From: Siphonodentalium dalli
Taxonomy: Eukaryota; Mollusca; Scaphopoda; Gadilida; Siphonodentaliidae
NCBI GenBank assembly: GCA_032622095.1
Contig: CP136064.1
Location: 40,697,912 to 40,761,911 of the forward strand
Reading direction: 5' to 3'
Length of the DNA: 64,000 nucleotides
The translations under genes and the position numbers were made by a program. Within the stretch, counting starts at the first letter, position 1. The number at the start of each line of letters is the position of its first letter. The notes beneath the pieces are model-generated. The model made no database searches and was not told where the DNA came from. It was given only the letters and a program-made list of their open reading frames with translations. Positions 24,141 to 38,300 of the stretch are shown here, in pieces.

Positions 24141-24280
24141 TAAGAAATGAATGAAGTTGGTGTGTGTGTTATTTGGGTGATACGGCACTGTCGTCGTTGG
24201 GGCTTTGCGGTTTACATTAAATGCACCCATAATGACCACAGCACCGTATCCCCAATAACACCCACTACATTCATTTCTTA
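24141..24280. mobile_element. Small inverted-repeat element
   Basis: The arms taagaaatgaatgaagttgg and, inverted, taagaaatgaatgtagtggg continue through tgttatt and atacggcactg/cagcaccgtat. The loop is ggctttgcggtttacattaa. It is non-coding. Confidence 0.6.
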
Positions 24281-24289
24281 TATTTATAT

Positions 24290-25640
24290 AGCATTTTGAT
24301 GATTTATTCCCATAAAAAAGCAGAGCATATTCTTATTTATTTTCCCAAAATCTGCCAAGAATTTGATATTAATAAATTTAAATAATAATAAATTTAGTTT
24401 AAAGCCGTAAATCCTCATAGAGCTCTTAGGCTTTACATCAATACATATATAATGATGATTAGAACATAGTAAGAAATATCAATTATGTACAATGAGCTGC
24501 TCATCTGGCTACCATCAGTGGATCGGATGATACACACGTTGAAACAGATGCGTTTTAAGTTTAGATGTGAACATTTTAAGCGACTGGGGTGCCCTCAAGT
24601 GAGCAGGCAATTTATTCCAGAGAAATGGTGAAGCCACGGAAAAGGCCCGGTCACCAGCTGTTACGAGGTCACCCGGTACAAACACAAGGCTGTGAGAACT
24701 TTCAGACCGCAGAGGCCGCGGAGGAACATATCGAGAAATCAAGTCTGCCAAGTATGATGGGGCCTCGCTATTCAGACACTTGTGCGTTAATTTCAAAATT
24801 TTGAATTCAATCCGTTCCCTCGGAGGTAACCAGTGGAGCTCGCGCAATAATGGCGTGACGTGATCATATTTACGGCTCATAAAAATAACTCGTGATGCAG
24901 ATTTCTGCACATTTTCGATTTTGTCCAAGATAGACTGGTTGCAGCCATACAACAGAGAATTGCAGTAGTCCAGACGACTTGTAACGAAGGCATGTACTAG
25001 CTGTTTTGTGGTCTCGACGTCGATAACATTCCGCACCCTGCTGATATTTCTAAGATGGTAATACGAGGACCTGCACACTTGCTCGATGTGTTTTTCAGCA
25101 GACAGGTTCTCGTCCAAGAAATATCCGAGGTTGCGGACTGTGCTGGATGGCGAGACAACACTGCCTTCAATATTGAGACTATGTTTAGAACATTTTGAAA
25201 GTTGCTGTCGCAAACCAATATATATTATTTCAGTTTTATCTGCATTCAATTTTAAGAAGTTGATTGTCATCCATGATCGAATATCAGCCACACATCGTTC
25301 AAGCTTATATTTGGTAGAACTTTCAGAATCAAAATCCGGCTTAAAATGAATATACAGTTGTGTGTCATCCGCATAGAAGTGAAAAGATAATTCATGTCGT
25401 CTAATGATGTCGCCAAGGGGTAGTACATATATAGTGTAGAGCAACGGCCCCAGCACTGATCCCTGTGGAACGCCGAATTTAAGAGAAGCTGCTTTCGATG
25501 TGGAACCGGAAACGGCAACCCTCTGCGTACGGTCGTGTAGGTAGGACATTAAGTCAGCCCACTGTAAGATTTCCAAGCTCTTAGCAACGATAACATGATT
25601 GATAAAGATTACTGGCTTCAGATGCAATTCGGCTTAACTT
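24290..25640 (-). mobile_element. 5'-truncated L2/CR1-like LINE
   Basis: The 3' half of a non-LTR retrotransposon: RT C-terminal half and thumb/C-terminal region at 24515-25627, then a 3' UTR reading into an (att)n-like stretch near 24370-24395. The break near 25640 falls inside the RT domain, the usual result of incomplete reverse transcription. It lies 3' of PON-B on the same strand. Confidence 0.85.
24515..25627 (-). pseudogene. LINE reverse transcriptase, C-terminal 370 residues
   Basis: The open frame without internal stop starts part-way through the RT (DRTQRVAVSGSTSKAASL). Motifs are GVPQGSVLGPLL (residues 52-63), the catalytic YADD (85-88), LKLNADKTEII, NLGYFLDENL, SRLDYCNSLLYG, ELHWLPPRERIEFKILKLTH and DRAFSVASPFLWNKLP. 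This order and wording is typical of the L2/CR1 group. The endonuclease domain, RT domains 1-4 and the start codon are missing, so it is a fragment, though the remaining frame is well preserved. Confidence 0.88.
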
Positions 25641-26033
25641 AAAAAAAGCATACCAAATTATTCTGCTGAACGCCTTCAGTGATTAGGTCAGATAAAGTCA
25701 ACAATTTGTATCGTCGTGTTCGTGTTACGATCTGTGTGTTATTGGGGGTCTGTGTGTTATTGGATATAAAACAGGGGCCCAATTGGCAGTTGACCAATCA
25801 CGATTTAGTGTAACATAGACGGGCTATGTACATATATCTCAATAATCCTGAGGTTGATAAATGAACAGGTTACTTCTTAATGAACCAAGTGATTTTGTTA
25901 TTTTTGAAAGTTGACTCTTTCCATTCCCCCCCATAATTAAAACATATCCAATCCAATTTAGCGAAAAACATGGCATTGGTTACCAACCTTGTGAATTTTC
26001 TTTGAAATAATATGGATGAAGATCTGTATATGC

Positions 26034-26039
26034 TTTATT
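26034..26039 (-). promoter_or_regulatory. Candidate AATAAA polyadenylation signal of PON-B
   Basis: Minus-strand AATAAA lies about 165 nt after the PON-B stop codon. It is the first canonical hexamer I see downstream. Its use is inferred. Confidence 0.45.
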
Positions 26040-26201
26040 CTACGCTAGAGAAAAGCCTACACATTCATATATAAACATGCCAGAAACAGACGCCACATCA
26101 TAGCTCTAAATTCACATACAATGAGATAAATTCTGCATTTGACTAAAAGCAATCCGGTCCTAGGAATCATGCTCCAGTAAGTTTATCAAACTGAAAAAAG
26201 A

Positions 26202-26375
26202 TTAAAATGCATCGTTTAGTTTATCACAAAGAATAAGTCTGTCATGAACAGATCCAATCAGCATCTGGTTGCCATAGCGACTAGCCACTGAGCTGCCAGA
26301 TATTTTGCTACCGTCATTCTGATAAGCTTCAGTCACAGACGTCACCCTTCCATCCTTCAATGTCAGCTTCAGAAC
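26202..26375 (-). CDS. PON-B exon 9 and stop
   Basis: Acceptor ACACACAG, 174 nt including TAA. It contains SGSSVASRYGNQMLIGSVHD, the PON C-terminal signature, and Cys356. Confidence 0.95.
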   Translation of the reverse strand, partial: VLKLTLKDGRVTSVTEAYQNDGSKISGSSVASRYGNQMLIGSVHDRLILCDKLNDAF

Positions 26376-29300
26376 CTGTGTGTACAACAAAAGAACAAGT
26401 TGATGAATTAGTTAACAGTGTGATGAGATAAGTTGGTTACAAACCTTTATTCTGAAGACCCAATACTATGAAGTCCCCAAAACTATGTGTTTCAAAGGTA
26501 AAAAATACTCTGAAGGCCCCAAAACCACGAAGGTCCGTGCTTCGAAGGTAAAATACTCTGAAGGCCCAATAGTCTGAAATATTAACCCTTTCATGTCGGG
26601 AGTTGCGCTGGTGAAGCAATAAAGATCATGTGCCAATGAATTATTTACATTTGTGAATCTCCCATAGGGAGCCTCGTATATATAAGAGAATACTCTGGCT
26701 TAAAAGGTCAAGGTAAATATTGTTAGGCCAATGCATTCTCTTATATATGCAAGGCGCCCTATGGGAGACTCGCACATATAAGAGAATGCATTGTCACAGG
26801 GTCTTCGCAAAATTTCAGGAAGCTCCAGTCATGGAGGAATCAGGGAGCTAAATGTGTTCCAGAGTCGGGGAGCGAGTGCACCATGGAATGATAGAGGTGA
26901 AGAATAGCCTTCACCTGATACACGTTATTAAAGGATGATATCTTGTTTGTTTGATTTATACATCATATATAAATAATATAAACAGGTGAATTGATGGTGG
27001 AATGGATTTTTGTGAATGGGAAAATTATTTAACTAGCTGCTGTAGTCTGTGTTTTTCCAGGTAAAATTTGGCTGCGGGATAGCCCTGTCGAACACTTGAG
27101 GATTTATTTTTAAAAGTAAAAACATGAATGATGATTTTTCTTCATGTTTCAATAGTATTAACACTCTGAAGGTCCAATACTCAGAAGGTCCAATAGTTCA
27201 AAGTGTTAATACTCTGAAGGTCCAATACTCAGAAGGTCCAATAGTTCAACGTGTTAATACTCTGAAGGTCCAATACTCAGAAGGTCCAATAGTTCAAAGT
27301 ATTAACACTCTGAAGGTCCAATACTCCGAAGGCCCAATAGTTCAAAGTATTAACACTCTGAAGGTCCAACACTCAGAAGGTCCAATAGTTCAACGTATTA
27401 ATACTCAGAAGGTCAAATACTCAGAAGGTCCAATAGTTCAACGTATTAATACTCTGAAGGTCCAATACTCAGAAGGCCCAATAGTTCGAAGTATTAATAC
27501 TCTGAAGGTCCAATACTCAGAAGGCCCAATAGTTCAAAGTATTAATACTCAGAAGGTCCAATACTCTGAAGGCACAATAGTTCAAAGTATTAATACTCTG
27601 AAGGTCCAATACTCAGACGGCCCAATAGTTCAAAGTATTAATACTCTGAAGGTCCAATACTCAGACGGCCCAATAGTTCAAAGTATTAATACTCTGAAGG
27701 TCAAATACTCAGAAGGTCAAATACTCAGAAGGTCTAATACTTTGAAGATGTTATATATCGGACACCAACAACTCAAATGGTTTGATACTCCGAAGGTGTT
27801 TTAAGGTAGCAACCGGATTTCACTGTGTGCAGATCTTCATGGTCATTATTTTAAGGATCGGTCTGCATTGTCAGAAAAATCGGTCTTGATTATGTAGGTG
27901 CCTGAAATTTTGCATCTACCAAGTCTGCCTTGGATGATCATCTTGCAGGCATGCTTGTTGATAGGTTCAACTTTATTATTTTGTTCTGTGAAGCTCTGAG
28001 AAACTGGATCATTTCAGTTGAATTTCTTCTTATATGAAGTCATATGAGTTATTGGTATTGGATACTTGTCATGAGCATGTGATTATATGCATGAGAGAAC
28101 CAAAGCAGCATCTAATCTCTGGCTCAGGCATAGAAGTTTTATCTGTTCAAAGGTTTTATTAGAGGTGGGACTGAGACTCCTTCAACCCTCTTATCACTAA
28201 GTCACTGAATGCTTAAATAGTTGGCATAAATGATAGATTCTTTAAAAGAATGAAATTTAGATATGTATATCCATTGTCTTGCTCTGCGTGTGTGTCTTTT
28301 AAAACGATGGGACATTTCAGTTGCAGTTCAAGAGAGGTGTGGTGTATGCCATCACGTCGAAAATGTCCAGCAACCTTATATATATGAGAAACCAGACAGA
28401 CTCTCCCTTAACGTTTTAATGGACAGTGCAGGAATCGTGTCTGGAACCCATGATTTTCCTGTTGGGGAACATTTCAATTCGCAGGGACATCAGGCTGCAG
28501 ACTGGCGCGTTACAGTCCTATGTGGGGGGTCTGCACAATATCAGGAAGAGGAAGATCATTGAGAAGAAGATGATAGAAAACTTGACACTATTAGAAATGG
28601 ACTTAACTGAGACCGGTGTTTCTTAGCACGCTATGCCAGCTTGTTTCTGTGTCGTTGACTATAATGACATTGATGTTGTTATCTGTATGCAAACTGCCAT
28701 TACACTTGAGAAAGAACATGATAAGGTGAGCCTTGATACAAAAAAAGTGAACCTATTAATACCTGAGATGGAGCTGGTTGGCTTGTGTCAAGCATGTGTT
28801 GCATTGCCTTGTATGATACAGGATGACTCCCTATATAAACCGCTCCTGTCTCAAATTCGATTGTCGGGTTATCTGGTAATGTGTACAGGTCATACTCCTG
28901 CAATTTACAATTAATCTGTTTTAAATAAACATAAATGGATTTAAGCTTTCTAGAATTTATTCCAAAGATTAGATTGTGCCCGATTCAATGAACAGCAGAT
29001 AAATATAAATTGCATGTAAACGTCCTACAATTATCAATAACAGAAATGCATGTGTCACAATGATTCTTAGGCAATTAAATTGGCAATCCCTACAATTATG
29101 AAAATGTTTGACCTTTGTTCTTCAAAGTCAAGCACTAACATGTTGACATTGAAACGCATACAAGACAATAGAAATATCAGGCCAACTGAAAACATCTCCA
29201 ATCCTTCTTCCTCTACAGAGCTGATAACGAGTTAGATGAGCCAGAAGGACCCCATATTTTTCAACTTAATGCACCCACCATACACATGAGATTGAAATAC

Positions 29301-32300
29301 ACCATTTAATGCCTGTGACATGGGGAATCTGAATGGCTGTGCACCAGAAGTGGTGTGTTTATGGTGAAAATCCCTGTTTCCATGGCAACCACTACAATTT
29401 AAATGAAATTATGAAAATGATCAATATTTGATCTAAAACGAGACTGTGGCTTATTATATTTATGTAGAATTATTGGCCGGGTATTGCACAAAAAATTGGT
29501 GTAAAGGTCACTGGTCTGTGAGGTCAAGGTCATCAAACAATAAGTAATTTTATGCAGTCTCTCCCACCCAATATTCTGTCTACAACACCAACCCATACCT
29601 CGAAACTTTCAAGATCAAGCTCTTGAAACTCCTTTTTTCTCAGCCAACAACCTTTCGGGCTGGGAATGCACTCTCACTCCGTTTTAAATAATTTAAACAA
29701 ATTAAAAAAATATGTTTGTGCTTTTAAAATTCTTTTTTAAATCTTTGATAAGCCGCCATGAGCATTCGCATGATCTTCAGCATAATGAAGCTGTCAATGT
29801 ATTTTATAGACAGTTAGATTCTGCACGGCTTTGTATTCATTAGACATGTAGTGCTAAAGAGTGTTTCAACATTTTGGTGCCCAAACTCATGATAACCACT
29901 TCCTTATTTGCGTCACTTGTGACCTTCATATGTGTGAATAGTTATATTGTATAGTTGCCTTGGTTCAGAGAAAGCAGTTTAACCCTTTCTATACTAAATA
30001 CTCATTGACGAGTAGTTCCCTTAGGAAATATTCAGATAATAAGTTCAAAAAACGTGTTGAACTTATTATCTGAACATTTCCCATCAATTAGTAGAAATCC
30101 TTCAGCACTTCTATTATCTTTTCGTGTGTCTGTTGTCTGCTCATTTTTTCCTGGGCACCCTATCCGAAAGAATAATAGACAATTCCAATTTATATGTTTA
30201 TAAATAATAGGAGAATTCATTTAATATAGAAAGGACTAAATAGAAAACATGTGGATAAAGGAAGCATAACTTACCTGTATAAATGTCACTGAATAGTTGG
30301 ACTCAACGGCATAACTCATGAATGACTGCCTCATTGGTGACAACAAATATAAATACCTGCAAACATAAATAACAGAAAACATTGATATTAGTCAAAAGCA
30401 ATTTAATATCCTGGCTTACAAACCGATCCTCAATATTTTTCTCAATATTGTAAAAATAAAAATAAAAACGAGAGGCCGATCACTATCGGCAGATGTTTAA
30501 CCCATACCTTGGCGACAGTGATAAGCTATTTTCATATATCCTTACCCCATCCTTTTCATGAGTGCAAAACTTTAAACAATTCACACCTTACTATTAATTC
30601 ACAAGTGAAATCACACTTATTGGGCACCTTGCTCACATTAACACCATGTTAACACAGACGTGGCTTTGATTTCAACCTATTAGTGACTCCAACACAGATA
30701 CATGTATGTCTTATAGAGTTATAAGGCTAATTAAGCTCAATCCATAGTCGGAGAGAAGCACCATAGCTGTTAAATATCAAATAGTTAAGAAATTAGGTAG
30801 ATAAACATCATAGCAACTCAATTTATCTATTTATTACATAGGAACATGAGACATTACATATTGTGTGTTTTTTTTTATTATCATTGCTATTTTTTTGTTT
30901 ATTATATTTTGTGTCAGCTGCATATTAAAAATTCATAGCAACCTATTAATATTTCACCACTAAAAAACAATCAATACCTGATCAACTATAGAAGTGAGGG
31001 ATGTATAGACCTGGATATAAAATATGATTGCTAATGATTGGATATAAATGTTAATTTTCTTGTAAGTTGATCATTAGAAAGATATGTTTGTGAACAGTTT
31101 AAATATAATTAAAGTTAAGGTTAATATTTTCAAAACCATTCGATCGATACTAAAATCTATACAGGTGAAGAATGTGTCATGATTATCACAGATGTGATTA
31201 TTTATAGAGTGATCATGCAAAAAATATTTAGCTATCACATTGTGTCAACAGGATTGGTGAAGGATGTTAATATATTTAAGCAAATAAACCAAATGACCCT
31301 CACTATGCAGGTTAGAGGTGTGTTATCATAAACTGTGCCAGAACTATAAACATAATCAATGGAAATATTTGAGTTATCAAATTGGATAGTAAGGGGTTAA
31401 TCTTACCCAAACTAATGAACTGATAAACACAGAGTAGTCAACAAAAAGCATGTCATTGGATTTAGAAACCCATACAATAAGTCAGTCTCAAGAATCCCAG
31501 CACTGTTAATATTATCCTGTACCCCAAATGCAATTGAGGGAATTTCAAAATAAGACATATCCTCTAACGATGAATATTCAATTGGTCATTTCTTGAAACA
31601 CTGACTGAACCTGGCTCAAAGTTAAAGTGATAATTTAATTTATCACATAATTTGGCCATAAAAGCAGTTTCATAATTATCGGTAATAGACACGTTTAATA
31701 TCAGCGCGTGCGATGATGTCACGGCGTTCTTCAAATAACTTGCGATCGCTGTAGTTTATGATTGTTGTTTTCGATGAATATTGCGCGTTGCTTCGGGTTT
31801 ATTTGACCATGTGATAAAAGGTATCTCAAACTCGTTCTATTTTATACGTAATTTATCAACCTCGTCCACTAAATTCTATTTGAGCCTCGGTAAACCTCGG
31901 CTCAAATCGAATTTAGTGAACTCGGTTGATAAATTCCGTATAAAATAGAAACTCATGTGAGATCCTCTATATATGTCTATCAGATAATATGAGTCAATCG
32001 AATGGGTTAATTTTAATCCCAAATCCATCCAAGTTAAAAGTGGATCACCATCAACATGTACATAGAATAGGAGAATGATCAAATAAAAAACATCAGAAGA
32101 CCATATGATGTGTGTCGAGGGTTAATCATTTTCAATGACATCATATGATGGAGCTAAGGAATGCTGTATTAATTATTTTCTAAGTTATAACAACAGTGTC
32201 TCTGTAAACAATAATGCCATGAACTGTATGGTTTCAACACAGAGACCAGAACTGGAATAAAGAGTCTAACATCAATCACAGTTTGACAGATGTTCATAAG

Positions 32301-35300
32301 TCTGCAGCCACCAGTGGTACTATCAGGTGTCCAAAGCAATAAATTATCTCCTTCCAATAACACATGTGTGTGTTGTGTCTTGTTCTATTCAAATTTAATA
32401 GTGCATGGAAAAGAGGTATGAATTATAAAGGGCCATAACTCTGTTAATATATACCGGATCAAACCCATATTCGCACTTGATCTGTACTTAGGGGTCAGAA
32501 ATTCATATACCAAAATTGGTGTCGATCAGATGAAAAATGTTTGAGTCATCCTGGCTTGGATGAATTCTATTTAAAAACAAGAGTGGAAAGGGTTAACTAA
32601 ACAATACCAAAATCCATACAGATGAAGAACGTGCTAAGAAAGACCTAGGTAAGAAATATGAGGCAGATCAGAAGAAAATTGTTTGACTTCGATACATCGG
32701 ATAGCATTTGTGAGCAGGGTTAATTATTTTCTAAACCGATCAACCAATCGATACCAAAACTATACAGGTGAGCCATGTGTCATCATAAACCTGCATATAA
32801 AATATGAACACAATGGGTAAAAAAATACACGAGTTATGGCATCAGATAGAATATGACCAGGTATGGATGGAAAGTGTTAATCATTTCTAAGCCGATCAAC
32901 CGATCGATACCAAAAACTATACAGGTGAGGGGTGTGTCATCATAAACATGCACATAAAATTTGAACATGATCCGATAAAAAGTAATCGAATAGGATAGCA
33001 AGTGTCTACGGACGGACAGACGGACGGACGGACGAACGATGGATGGTTGATCCGGACGTCGGCATTATGTGTACCATACATGGTATGGGTACACATACAA
33101 ATATGAAGCATGCGGTCACAGCATTGAAGAAGATAGTTGATGGCCGAGTTTCTTTTTTACTTTCACGTTCTTTTCCACTATCAGGGTTTGCACTGTCGTG
33201 TCCCGTTTGTGCAATTTGCACAACAAATATGACAATGGCACAAACTATTTTGCTGCTGGCACAAAAAAATGGCAGACAGGTTTTCTCTCTAAGGACAGAT
33301 TAACTGCGACCATATTGAATTGAATGGCCTCAACATCAATTAAAACAGACAGCCACAATTAGCAGTATAATTAATTCACAGCTTATGTTAAAGCCATAAT
33401 AGGCATGTATCGCTGGTGGTGAATATAGATTTGGGCTACAGACAAGGCATTCAGGGTTCTTGCATCAATTTTGAAATGTAATAGAGTTTCCAGGAGTATA
33501 CAGGAGCAAATTTCCAGGGTTTTTCCAGAACCCCAATATTACAAACTGAAGGATTTTCCAGAGTTGAATATACCATAACGGTACATGTACTTGATTATGG
33601 GCTCTGGTTTCCTAGAAGCATGGGACTACTTATTAATGTTATGTCATATTTAGATAATCATACAAGTAGTTGTATTTACCTGTACAAGTAAATATAATGT
33701 TAAGTTTTAATAAGCAGATATTATTTCTAAATCACATGCATAACACATATACTCACAGTACTGTGGCAAAAGGAATTGGGTGACATGGTATGGTGGGATA
33801 TAGTATAACACATCACAACATGTCCGTCATATAATCACTTTGGACACATTGCACATTATATAAATGTTTGACTTGTAATTTAACCTTGTTAATTACTAGG
33901 ATATTAGTTTTGTGAACATGTGAACTGAAGATATTATTTGGCAATTATATATAATTAGAACCTCAGATGAAATTGGTGCAACTGCAATACTATATGACCT
34001 AGTCAAGCACCTGTACTTGTTTCATTGTTTGTTGATAGACCGTCACTGTCAGACGCGGACACATCCCGAGGGCTAGCGCTTGCAGACGATGGCGACATGA
34101 AGGCTGATAATGTTTTGCCCCTTTCATGTGGGATTTAAGGGCATGTTCACCCATATTGGATGCGTCAAAGTTTTTAAACACAGGTGACATCTCGCCACGA
34201 GGACGTTACCCTCCACTGCAGTCAGCCATTGACTGTATTGTGGTTGTGAGTGCCAGCTTGGATTATATTTTCATTTGCCACCTGGCATAATAATTAGTTC
34301 TGCTTTGGTGAATTCATTGAATTTTGTAGGTCATAATATTGTATGGGCAGATAATTCACATAGTTACGTATAATCAGTTACAGACATTTATATTGGATGA
34401 GTAGGGAATTGGCCAATCAGAATGTCATAACTCTGCTAGAATTCCGACCTTGCGTTACTGTAAAACCGGTGAAATTAGAAGGAATTAAATAATGTATTTC
34501 CAGGGTTTTCCAGGAGTTTCAAGGACCCGCGGGAACCCTGGCGTTATATGCTGCTTTTGACACAATAATGATATTTTTAAAAATATAATATATATTTCCT
34601 TAAAGAAAGCCTGAACACTGAACTATATGGATAGATGTCCTGCGTTTGTAAACCATAGCAGAAAAGGGTTAACTTTTTGGTCGGTCGCCTACGGTAACTA
34701 ATGGTCAGTGGCTTGCCTCGGTATCAGTCACGCATGCGCAGTCCCAATATAATTCACTGTACAGATTGAATTAGCCAGTTTATTTTCAACTCAATCAGAA
34801 GATTGGCGAGTCGCGGGGTTGGGAATGGCACCGCCATGGGAGGGCCCTATGATAGTTCAGTGTTCAGGCTTTCTTTAAGGAAATATATATTATATTTTTA
34901 AAAATATCATATTTCCGCCAAAGGAAGCCCTCACACTGAACTATATGGATTAGAATGCAAGCCCAGGAGGAGGCACGAGCAATAAAGTTAATAGCCAAAT
35001 TTTGAGTAAAGGTACTCTTCTAAAACAGATTGTACCATATATGAACACTTTAATGAATCTGTTAGGATTATTTACGTGAAATAACTCATATAGTTAGAGT
35101 GCTATATTGCTCAAATGTGTACCGCCCCCCTTGTTTTGAAACAAACATCCCATGAGGTGCCATCCAATGCATAGTTGCGAGCGAACCGAGCAAGTATAAC
35201 GTTAGAAGAAACTCTTCGTTCCTCTCTGTGTCGTCTTCTTCAGCTGTCTGTTCTAAGGTCCCACCCGTCAAGGTCCCATGATGCAGGATCATGAAGGAAG

Positions 35301-38300
35301 GAGACTAACTCACTCTCCGCCTTAGCGACAGAACGACCTGCAGACGGAGGCCCACTCCATCGATGGCGAGACAACCTAAGTTAACTAACTGCTATTCGCC
35401 AAAGAAAAAGCCAGAGAACCTGATGCCAAATTTGTGGCACAGGGATTGAGTTGAGAACCCATTAGGCCAAACAGGTTGTACAACGATAATGGAGTCAAGC
35501 CATCTGAACAGAGGGAGCCCTCTCTGAGGTACCTATGCATCACAGGATATCCGACAGAAATCCTGTGATACAAATCTTACGAGTATATAAACAGTCCTTC
35601 CCATGAGGAAAACACACCGAGAGCATTTATTTGCTCCCGTAATGCAGAAGACGGGTGTAATATGGCACCCATACGATACCATAATTGTACATGTAAGTTT
35701 GGTTTTTGCTCAAACCAAAAGTCATTGTGGAATAGACCTATGTCTAGTTACACTTTAATATGCCATAGTTGCACTGAGATGGTAAAGCATCTAAATAAAC
35801 CTTAAAATAGTTCAATATTGAACCAACAATTACAGTCTCCATTAGTATTTTGTGAAGAAGGACGGGTGCGAATTTTAGCACACGTGAATTGAAAATTACG
35901 AGTGCATACGGGTTCGAGAGCAATCACTCCCGTCTCCTGGGAAGGACTGATATAAATATATAAAAATGATATAAAAATTATATATCAAGGTGATCTATAA
36001 GTCACAATGAGATCATTGCAGAAGGCCCTTTGGCTCTTTGACAACTGAAATCAGTTCAAATGATGTACAATGTAATCAGATGATAACCACGGGTAAATTG
36101 TCACCATGCGGAATATTCAGTTCGGAGCCTCTGCCCAGAACATCATGTCACTTTCCCCCCCAAACATGCAGCAGAACGACCTAGGTGTGTGATATGTTAG
36201 TGTGAGGCATGCAGCAAACTAGGGGAAGACCCCCTCCAAAAAGGCTCGCTGATTAAGGAAACAAATGAAAATTTTTATCCTCCTAGTAAAGGACACACAT
36301 CCCTTTATAATGTTGTTACTTATTGAATTTTAAGAGCCATGATGGAGAGGAGCTCCCCCGACCTAAGTGGTCCTGTTGAAGGCATGTTTAAGGAAAATAG
36401 GACAAATCCAGCATAGACCGAAGCGAGCAGAGTTGTCAGCATGATCTCAGGCCCTTATGATTGGGCGGCTGGTGCCATGTGGTTGGGATCCCCTCATATG
36501 GGTTGGTCCCTGCCTGCAAGGAAAGGTTTGATGGCTAGTCAAAGAGCTTCCTCGAAAGCTGAGCTGGACAGCGCAAACGTCTTTGCCTGTTTTTATTGTC
36601 GAATGTTGATAGGACAATTCCGGCATATACCGAAGCGCGCAGAGTTGGCAGCATGGTTTCAGGCCCGTATGATCGGGTGCCATGGGGTTGGGATCCACTC
36701 GGACCGGGTGGTCCCCTGCCTGCAAAGAAAGGTCTATAACGCTAGTCAATGAGCTTCCTAGAAAGCTGAGATGGACAGTGCAAACGTCTTTGCCCGCGTT
36801 ATTGTCTATTGTCTATAGGCGTGCAGTGCCCTGTTAATTTTATTACCATGTGCCAGATAATCAAATTGATATTGGTAATAGTAGTATGAAGAGCCATGAG
36901 ATGTACTCTGTCGGCCAGGCCATTGGCAGGGTCGTTGTGGCACGTGACAAGAGAAATGCTTTCCATGTAAATGTGCTTCATTCATGTGTGAAGTCTATTG
37001 ACCAGTGTGTCAGTCGCGGGTCGTGTCACTTACCTATGAAATGTATATCACAGGTAAGATAGATCGTGTTCTCGATGCATTTTGAAGACGGTGGTACGAG
37101 TGCGCAGGGCGAGCCAGGCGAGCTTGAGAGTACATAGTTCAGTAGGAAGAAGCATATAGATGAGATAATCCGTGGATAGGAAATCACGATCCGCAGCTTC
37201 TGCCTTACCGATGCCAGACTGTGACGACCGAAAAGACCCACAGTCTGACGTATTGTGCGCAGACGGGTCGTCATCGAAAGCCTCAGACGCCTTGGGGTGT
37301 AAGGATAGCATGTCACTCTCTGCCCTAGCGTCGGAACGACCTGCAATAATGGACGACAAAACACTAGAGGGAGGCCCATTCCGGCGATGGCTCAATCGAG
37401 GAGTAAATACCTCCCATGGAATTTTAAGGCTGATAAACTGAGTTCCAATTTTGGAGTCCAGTGTCGAAATGAAGAATCCCATAGCCATTAGCCAAAACTG
37501 GTTTCTTCTGATAACCGGAAGGAGGTGGAGCCATCGGACCGGGGTGAGCCCCCCCCCCCCCCCCCAAATGCAGGTGGTCCCGACCAAGCTGAATGTCCTG
37601 TCCAAGCAGAACGATGGGTAGAGGCCATTGCAGCAGAAACCCCAAGACGGCTGAGAGGCAGGCAAGGCCGTGTCTTTATATAGATCGTGACCAAGGGGAC
37701 CGGGCTTGCTACCTCATGGATAGGGCCACTGCCTATGCCGAAGTCGCCGTAGGCCGCCCAGCCGGTGTCGTTACGTTCGCACGCGATTTTGGCAACTTCA
37801 GCACACAGAACCGCTTGCGCCGGTGTGGGACCAAATGTCCTGGGGGTCCCAAGTACCCCTGCATCGCCACCGGTCGCTTCCCCACTAATTGATTTAATGC
37901 CGCGGCATAATCGGGGGAGCGTGAACTGTTCCTGCCCGAGAAGAGATCCGACCGAGAAATACTACCTGGGAAGGATCCAGAGATGGTGCAAATAAAGGCT
38001 CTATATCATACTAGTAGACTATCTCATCCGATTTTCATGTTTAGTTGTTGAATTATTCTTCTCTTAGAAAAATTTGTTGAAATAATGGAGAACCACTTTA
38101 ATAATTACTATCCCCAGGGTCTCCAGAGTTTGAGCGCCCAAACCTGTAGCAGGTAGAAAAACATCCCTGGATCCTTCTCAGAAATTTACAAGCCCACCGG
38201 TTCAGACCGGCTTGCTGAACCGGCTGGTGTATAATCGCAGCTATTGTTCATTAGACCTACCGCCATACTTAAAGTAATTAACCACCAATAACGTGGTGTC

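Noticed and set aside
27124-27804. 226-codon plus-strand open frame with repeated NTLKVQYSEGPIVQ
   Set aside because: It is a tandem 48-bp DNA repeat inside a minus-strand intron. The frame is open only because the unit is a multiple of three.
33006-33050. (ggac)n tract as a regulatory site
   Set aside because: It is a simple repeat that recurs at the ends of the gggccataactctg family. Nothing ties it to regulation.
36441-36752. 103-codon plus-strand and 100-codon minus-strand frames
   Set aside because: They overlap on opposite strands across a tandem duplication. Neither shows a domain.
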